6,476 bases of DNA from an uncultured Ignavibacteriota bacterium (GTDB taxonomy: Bacteria; Bacteroidota; Ignavibacteria; Tepidaquicellales; Tepidaquicellaceae). The notes under the pieces were generated by a model, which was not told the DNA's origin, did not search any database, and saw only the letters and a program-made list of their open reading frames with translations. Both the position numbers and the translations under genes were made by a program. This document shows positions 1 through 3,778 of the stretch, piece by piece. The stretch covers positions 1-6,476 of the forward strand of contig CAIUQV010000062.1 in assembly GCA_903901375.1 (NCBI GenBank), given 5' to 3'. Each line of letters opens with the position of its first letter. Within the stretch, counting starts at the first letter, position 1.

Positions 1-3000
1 GCCTATCTGAATAATGTAACGATTGTCTGTTCTGCGGGAAATGATAATTCAAACGTGCTTCATTATCCGTCTGCATTTGACGAAGTTATATCTGTCGCTG
101 CCTCTGACGAACTTGACAGGAAAGCATCCTTCTCAACGTATGGTCAAACTGTTGATATTTATGCTCCCGGTGTAAATATTCTTACTACATGCCGCGTCGG
201 ACAGGGAAGTGCCGAGTTCGGAAGTAATTATGCTCTTGCAAACGGAACATCTTTTTCTTCTCCTATCGTCGCCGCAGTAGCAGCAATATTAAAGACTAAA
301 AACCCAAACCTTTCAAACGAAGAAATCAGAGGAATACTCGTCTCTTCAGCATCGTTCTTCTCTGGACAGAGTGAATGGAATAATTATTATTCTTCAGGAT
401 TGCTGAATGCTCAAACCGCATTTCAGAATTATAACAATCCTTCCATAGCAAGAATACATACTCCGTACTTGAATTACAGCTTTGTAAACGACACTGTACC
501 TGTGGCCGTTACTGCCGCATCAGCATTCTTCCGTTCTTATGCAATAAAATATGGAGTCGGCGAAAATCCCTCTTCGTTTAGCGATTTGTTCTCTTCAGGC
601 TCACAGGTTATAAAAGATACAGTTTATAAATGGAATACTGCTGCATTGCCCGACACTGCTTATACACTTAAACTTATAATCTATACAAACAACGGTAAGA
701 CTGTCGAGCATTCAACGATAATCAGAAAAAACAAATCAACACCCGTTATTACTAATTATTCGAGCGGAGAAATTTTATTCAAAGACGGATTCTCTGAGTT
801 CATTACTTTCTCTTCAAAAGAACCATCGAAAGGTTTAGTGTACTTCAAAAGGAAAAATGTAAACGAACCGTACAACAGCATCTTTGCAGACGACGGCAAT
901 ATAGGATTTTTCACTACAGACCACTATGCTCTGCTGAATCATTTTTCATTTATTCCCGAAACAGAATATGAATTTTATCTGGAAGCAGTTTCGCTGAACG
1001 GAAAGAAAGTAAACGTAAACGATACATCCTTTCATTTCAGGGCGAAAAAACAAATCGATAAATACTCTTACATTAAGAAACCTTACAACCTACCGAAGAG
1101 TCAGGTTAACGATAAGGTCATTGATTTATACAATAACGGAAGCAAGAATATTTTTACCAACAATGTACAGCTTGGTTTAACAGCGGAGATTTATAACTTT
1201 AATAATAATAACCGGTTTGAAAAAGTTTCGAGCGGATGGATTGGTAATAATGTTGTAAGGGATGTTATACTTCGCAGCAATAAATGGGACTTACTTGCTT
1301 CACAGCAAAGAAGCGGCAACATCTTTGAATCTCCCGCACCATACCAGATTCCATCGAATAAAATCTGGAGCAACGATGCCGGCGACGAATTCTGGTCTGC
1401 AAAGTATGCCGATGTTGATGGCGACGGAGTGGATGAAGTACTTGGCTTTGGAGCACAGGGTTTACGCATTATGAAATTTCAAAGCACTGTTGCGCCGTTT
1501 GCAGTTTTGAATTATTTACCCGCTAATGCAAACAACTATGCTAACTCACAGAATGTTATAGTAAACGATTTTGATAACGACGGTAAACAGGAAGTTGTCT
1601 TCACTAACTCTTTTATAAATGCAAACAATGTTCAATTCACATCAGTAAACATTTTCAAACATTCTTCGGGAAACAGTTTTTCGCTGGTCTTCCACGAAGA
1701 ATACCCTCTCGTAATCAAAGGCGATAACTTAACCGCAGGTGATTTTGACGGCGACGGCAGGAAGGAAATTGCAATTGGGTTCAGTACTGATATGGCTATC
1801 TCAGTTAAACTATTTTCTATACTCTTCATTAAAAGTACGGGCGCCGGCACATTCAGTGAGTACAACTCAGTTGAGATGTACAACAACGATGCACAGGGTG
1901 AGTTATGCATTAAAGCCGGCGATGTAGATAATGACTCACGCGATGAACTCATTGCAAACGAAAGTAAACTGCTTTATGTACTGAAATACAATCTGTCTGC
2001 ATCTTCATTTGAACCTCAGTACTTCAGAGAGAATATTAATTCCTATAACTCTGTAATATATGATTTCGATAACAACGGAGTAAAGGAAATCGGAATTAAC
2101 AATAACGATTCTGTAATATTCATTGAAAAGAATATTGCGTATGCAGGCCCGAAAACACCGACAGGCTTATCAGGCTTCAGCCTCGATTCAAACAAAGTCT
2201 CAATATCTTTTCAGGCAGTGCCGGGAGCCCAGTATTACAAGGTCTACCGCGGGCTTAGCGATTCAACAGGATATAATCTTTACGACTCAACAAGCACTTC
2301 CGTTTACACTGATATTCAGGTAAGCAACAAAAGAGATTACTATTATAAAATTTCCGCAGTCGACACAACAAAGCAAGTGAGGGAAAGCGTCTTATCGGAA
2401 TTCGTAAAAGTTTATGTCCACAATAAATCTAAAATAATAAACGCTGTATACGGTAAAGGCATAATTGCAGTTAAGTTTTCGGAAAGGATTCCTTTGTTTA
2501 TTCCTGATGTAAAGTCGTTTGCTTTGAACAAATCTCTGTACCCTTCAAGCATAGGTATTGTAAATAATTACGAATATGGATTATCGTTCAAAGGACTTTT
2601 AAACGGTAATTATTCTGTTAGTACTTACTCGCTGAAAGACTATTACGGTTCTCCGGTTGATACAGCTTCTTTCCCTGTTTCTGTCAGCGTTTCAGATTCA
2701 GCTTCTTTCTACATTGCAACATTGAAACTGATAAATCAAAACACATTAAGGATTGATTTTAACTTAAACGTTGATTCTGTTTCAGCTTACAATACTTCAA
2801 ATTACAGTATAGAACCGTTTAACCTGAAAGTCCTTTCAGCAGAAAGAGATAGAAACGATAAGAAAGTTCTATACCTCAATGTTAACAGTAATAATAACAT
2901 CGGTCCTGGCGGTAAGACATATTTTATCCGCCTGAATAATATTTATTCCGAAAGCGGTATAAAGATTTCAAACGGAAGCGGAAGTGTTTTCAGTCTCGCA

Positions 3001-3306
3001 TTCGTTAAGGAAGACCTCTCAAACGTTGTTGTATATCCGAATCCTTACAGTAAAAGTAAGTCAGCTAAAGAGATAGTTACTTTTGCCAACCTTACTAAAA
3101 CAGCTAAAGTATATGTGTTCAGTCTTAGCGGCGAATCAGTAATTGAATTATCCGAAACTGACAGCGACGGCGGTATTGAATGGAACTTAAGAGATAAAAA
3201 CGGAAATGAAATCCCGTCAGGTGTATACATATATAAAGTAGAAGGCAAAAACTCTCTCGGAGCTGATGTTGACAGTAAGATGGGTAAGTTTGCAGTAGTT
3301 AAATAG
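1..3306 (+). CDS. Secreted subtilisin-like (S8) serine protease with VCBS repeats, Fn3 and T9SS/FlgD-like C-terminal domain; 5' end missing
   Basis: The frame is open from base 1, so the start lies upstream; the GTG at 55 is internal because conserved protease sequence precedes it. Residues are counted from base 1 (1101 visible). Seen: the S8 oxyanion-hole motif AGND (Asn14) and the catalytic Ser84 in GTSFSSP; the catalytic Asp and His must be upstream. Residues about 149-248 form the beta-sandwich that often follows bacterial subtilisins, with a G-x-G-x-x-P and a W-x-T-x-x-L-x-D-x-x-Y pattern. Residues 249-388 are probably more Ig/Fn3-like sequence without a clear family. Five D-x-D-x-D-G type FG-GAP/VCBS repeats lie at 469-699, an Fn3 domain at about 716-806, two Ig-like segments at 808-1003, and at 1008-1101 a FlgD/T9SS type A-like domain with YPNP, SGVYIYKV and a GKFAVVK end. 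Family knowledge suggests a calcium-binding exported protease that is secreted or surface-anchored through T9SS. Substrate is unknown. The reading frame is intact up to TAG at 3304. A convergent hu gene follows after 49 bases. Confidence 0.93.
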   Translation, partial: AYLNNVTIVCSAGNDNSNVLHYPSAFDEVISVAASDELDRKASFSTYGQTVDIYAPGVNILTTCRVGQGSAEFGSNYALANGTSFSSPIVAAVAAILKTKNPNLSNEEIRGILVSSASFFSGQSEWNNYYSSGLLNAQTAFQNYNNPSIARIHTPYLNYSFVNDTVPVAVTAASAFFRSYAIKYGVGENPSSFSDLFSSGSQVIKDTVYKWNTAALPDTAYTLKLIIYTNNGKTVEHSTIIRKNKSTPVITNYSSGEILFKDGFSEFITFSSKEPSKGLVYFKRKNVNEPYNSIFADDGNIGFFTTDHYALLNHFSFIPETEYEFYLEAVSLNGKKVNVNDTSFHFRAKKQIDKYSYIKKPYNLPKSQVNDKVIDLYNNGSKNIFTNNVQLGLTAEIYNFNNNNRFEKVSSGWIGNNVVRDVILRSNKWDLLASQQRSGNIFESPAPYQIPSNKIWSNDAGDEFWSAKYADVDGDGVDEVLGFGAQGLRIMKFQSTVAPFAVLNYLPANANNYANSQNVIVNDFDNDGKQEVVFTNSFINANNVQFTSVNIFKHSSGNSFSLVFHEEYPLVIKGDNLTAGDFDGDGRKEIAIGFSTDMAISVKLFSILFIKSTGAGTFSEYNSVEMYNNDAQGELCIKAGDVDNDSRDELIANESKLLYVLKYNLSASSFEPQYFRENINSYNSVIYDFDNNGVKEIGINNNDSVIFIEKNIAYAGPKTPTGLSGFSLDSNKVSISFQAVPGAQYYKVYRGLSDSTGYNLYDSTSTSVYTDIQVSNKRDYYYKISAVDTTKQVRESVLSEFVKVYVHNKSKIINAVYGKGIIAVKFSERIPLFIPDVKSFALNKSLYPSSIGIVNNYEYGLSFKGLLNGNYSVSTYSLKDYYGSPVDTASFPVSVSVSDSASFYIATLKLINQNTLRIDFNLNVDSVSAYNTSNYSIEPFNLKVLSAERDRNDKKVLYLNVNSNNNIGPGGKTYFIRLNNIYSESGIKISNGSGSVFSLAFVKEDLSNVVVYPNPYSKSKSAKEIVTFANLTKTAKVYVFSLSGESVIELSETDSDGGIEWNLRDKNGNEIPSGVYIYKVEGKNSLGADVDSKMGKFAVVK
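1405..2097 (+). repeat. Five FG-GAP/VCBS (integrin-like, Ca-binding) protein repeats within the protease
   Basis: Five copies of an aspartate-rich loop are visible in the translation: DVDGDGVDE, DFDNDGKQE, DFDGDGRKE, DVDNDSRDE and DFDNNGVKE. Their starts are spaced about 47-60 residues apart, as expected for successive blades of an integrin-like beta-propeller. Copies 1-3 keep the full D-x-D-x-D-G calcium loop. Copy 4 has Ser for Gly and copy 5 has Asn for the third Asp. Lower-scoring blades may precede them at about residues 389-468. The likely role is a rigid, calcium-stabilised scaffold or adhesion module between the protease and the sorting tail. This is protein-level repetition; the DNA of the copies is divergent. 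Confidence 0.85.
3022..3303 (+). other. C-terminal sorting-type domain (T9SS type A / FlgD Ig-like)
   Basis: The last 94 codons of the protease carry the usual run of this domain: VVVYPNPYS at its start, an I-V-T-F-x-N-L strand, a V-Y-V-F-x-x-S-G-E strand, W-N-L-R-D-x-x-G, then SGVYIYKV and the terminal GKFAVVK. In Bacteroidota and Ignavibacteria such tails direct proteins across the outer membrane by type IX secretion, after which they are often cleaved or anchored. T9SS type A and FlgD-like Ig domains overlap in sequence, so export by T9SS is an inference that depends on the host having the Por/Gld/Spr machinery, which is not in this window. Confidence 0.7.
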
Positions 3307-3334
3307 AAAAGGCACTGACTGAGCAGTGCCTTTT
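3307..3334. terminator. Bidirectional rho-independent terminator between convergent genes
   Basis: A perfect inverted repeat GGCACTG (3311-3317) / CAGTGCC (3324-3330) with a 6-base loop is flanked by AAAA (3307-3310) and TTTT (3331-3334), which extend the stem to 11 base pairs. It starts directly after the TAG of the protease gene and lies 21 bases beyond the stop of the HU gene on the other strand. The A-run/T-run symmetry means that each strand reads as a GC stem followed by a short U run, so one element can end both transcripts. The U tract is only four bases on each strand. Confidence 0.85.
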
Positions 3335-3355
3335 ATGAATAAGATTGTTTGTTAA

Positions 3356-3637
3356 TTATTTCTTGCCGTTTACAAAGTCACTGAATTCTTTTCCTGCTTT
3401 GAATTTTACGGTTTTCTTTGCTGCAATTTTAATTGCTTTTCCGGTTTGTGGGTTTCTTCCGGTTCTTGCTTTTCTCTTACCTGATGAGAATGTACCGAAA
3501 CCAACGAGACCTAATCTGTCACCTTTTTTTACTGTCTTTTTTACAGCTTCAATAAAAGATGCAAGTACTGCTCTTGCAGCTACTTTTGTGATCTTAGCAT
3601 CACCTGCTAATTTGTCAATGAGTTGCTCTTTGTTCAT
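3356..3637 (-). CDS. hup: HU-family DNA-binding nucleoid protein
   Basis: Complete 93-residue protein, close to the usual 90 residues. HU dimers bind and bend DNA with little sequence preference and help compact the chromosome and support replication, repair and recombination. Seen: an N-terminal MNKEQLIDKLA helix as in E. coli HU, the GFGTF turn at residues 46-50, and the beta-arm with R-T-G-R-N-P-Q-T-G, whose Pro63 intercalates into bent DNA in the family. The arm flanks are rich in Lys and Arg (KRKAR, KAIKIAAKK), and the C-terminal FKAGKEFSDFVN helix is present. All family hallmarks are intact. HU rather than IHF is chosen from the start and arm sequence, though IHF-like roles cannot be excluded. 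The ATG at 3637-3635 gives the canonical N-terminus. No Shine-Dalgarno sequence precedes it, only AT-rich leader, as is common in Bacteroidota. It lies 141 bases downstream of the propeller gene on the same strand and probably has its own promoter. It ends with TAA. Confidence 0.97.
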   Translation of the reverse strand: MNKEQLIDKLAGDAKITKVAARAVLASFIEAVKKTVKKGDRLGLVGFGTFSSGKRKARTGRNPQTGKAIKIAAKKTVKFKAGKEFSDFVNGKK

Positions 3638-3667
3638 AGTATTAAATTAGTTTAGTTTATTAACAAA

Positions 3668-3706
3668 CAAAAATAATATTGTATTATCAAAAAAGCAAGA
3701 AGTAAA
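3668..3706 (-). promoter_or_regulatory. Candidate promoter of the HU gene (two overlapping readings)
   Basis: On the minus strand, 30 bases upstream of the HU start codon, TATTTTTG (3675-3668) fits the Bacteroidota -7 consensus TAnnTTTG exactly, with TTGC (3698-3695) 19 bases upstream at the place of the -33 TTTG element. An alternative sigma-70 style reading is TTTACT (3706-3701), 17 bases, then TACAAT (3683-3678). Both fall in the same AT-rich stretch and would give an untranslated leader of a few tens of bases. Such motifs arise by chance in AT-rich DNA, so the location is better supported than either exact reading. A promoter here is expected because HU is usually strongly and separately expressed. 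Confidence 0.45.
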
Positions 3707-3778
3707 CTAGTGCTGCAAAATTATGACACGTCCGTAAGTCTAATCAGTATTGAGTTTCCTTAATGCTCGTTTTTAATG

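Noticed and set aside
55..57. GTG as start codon of the protease
   Set aside because: The frame is open upstream and encodes the conserved S8 oxyanion-hole motif AGND at bases 34-45, so the GTG is internal.
1199..1212. AAT triplet run
   Set aside because: It is a short Asn-rich stretch (NFNNNN) in a linker of the protease. Too short to be a meaningful microsatellite.
3345..3650. 101-codon open frame on the + strand opposite HU
   Set aside because: It is antisense to a complete, highly conserved HU gene, and its peptide is the hydrophobic mirror of Lys-rich HU codons. It has no ribosome-binding signal or recognisable family.
3760..3778. Direct repeat TTAATG ... TTAATG at the end of the propeller gene
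   Set aside because: Only 6 bases, AT-rich, and 13 bases apart. Expected by chance, and there is no sign of a target-site duplication or mobile element between the copies.
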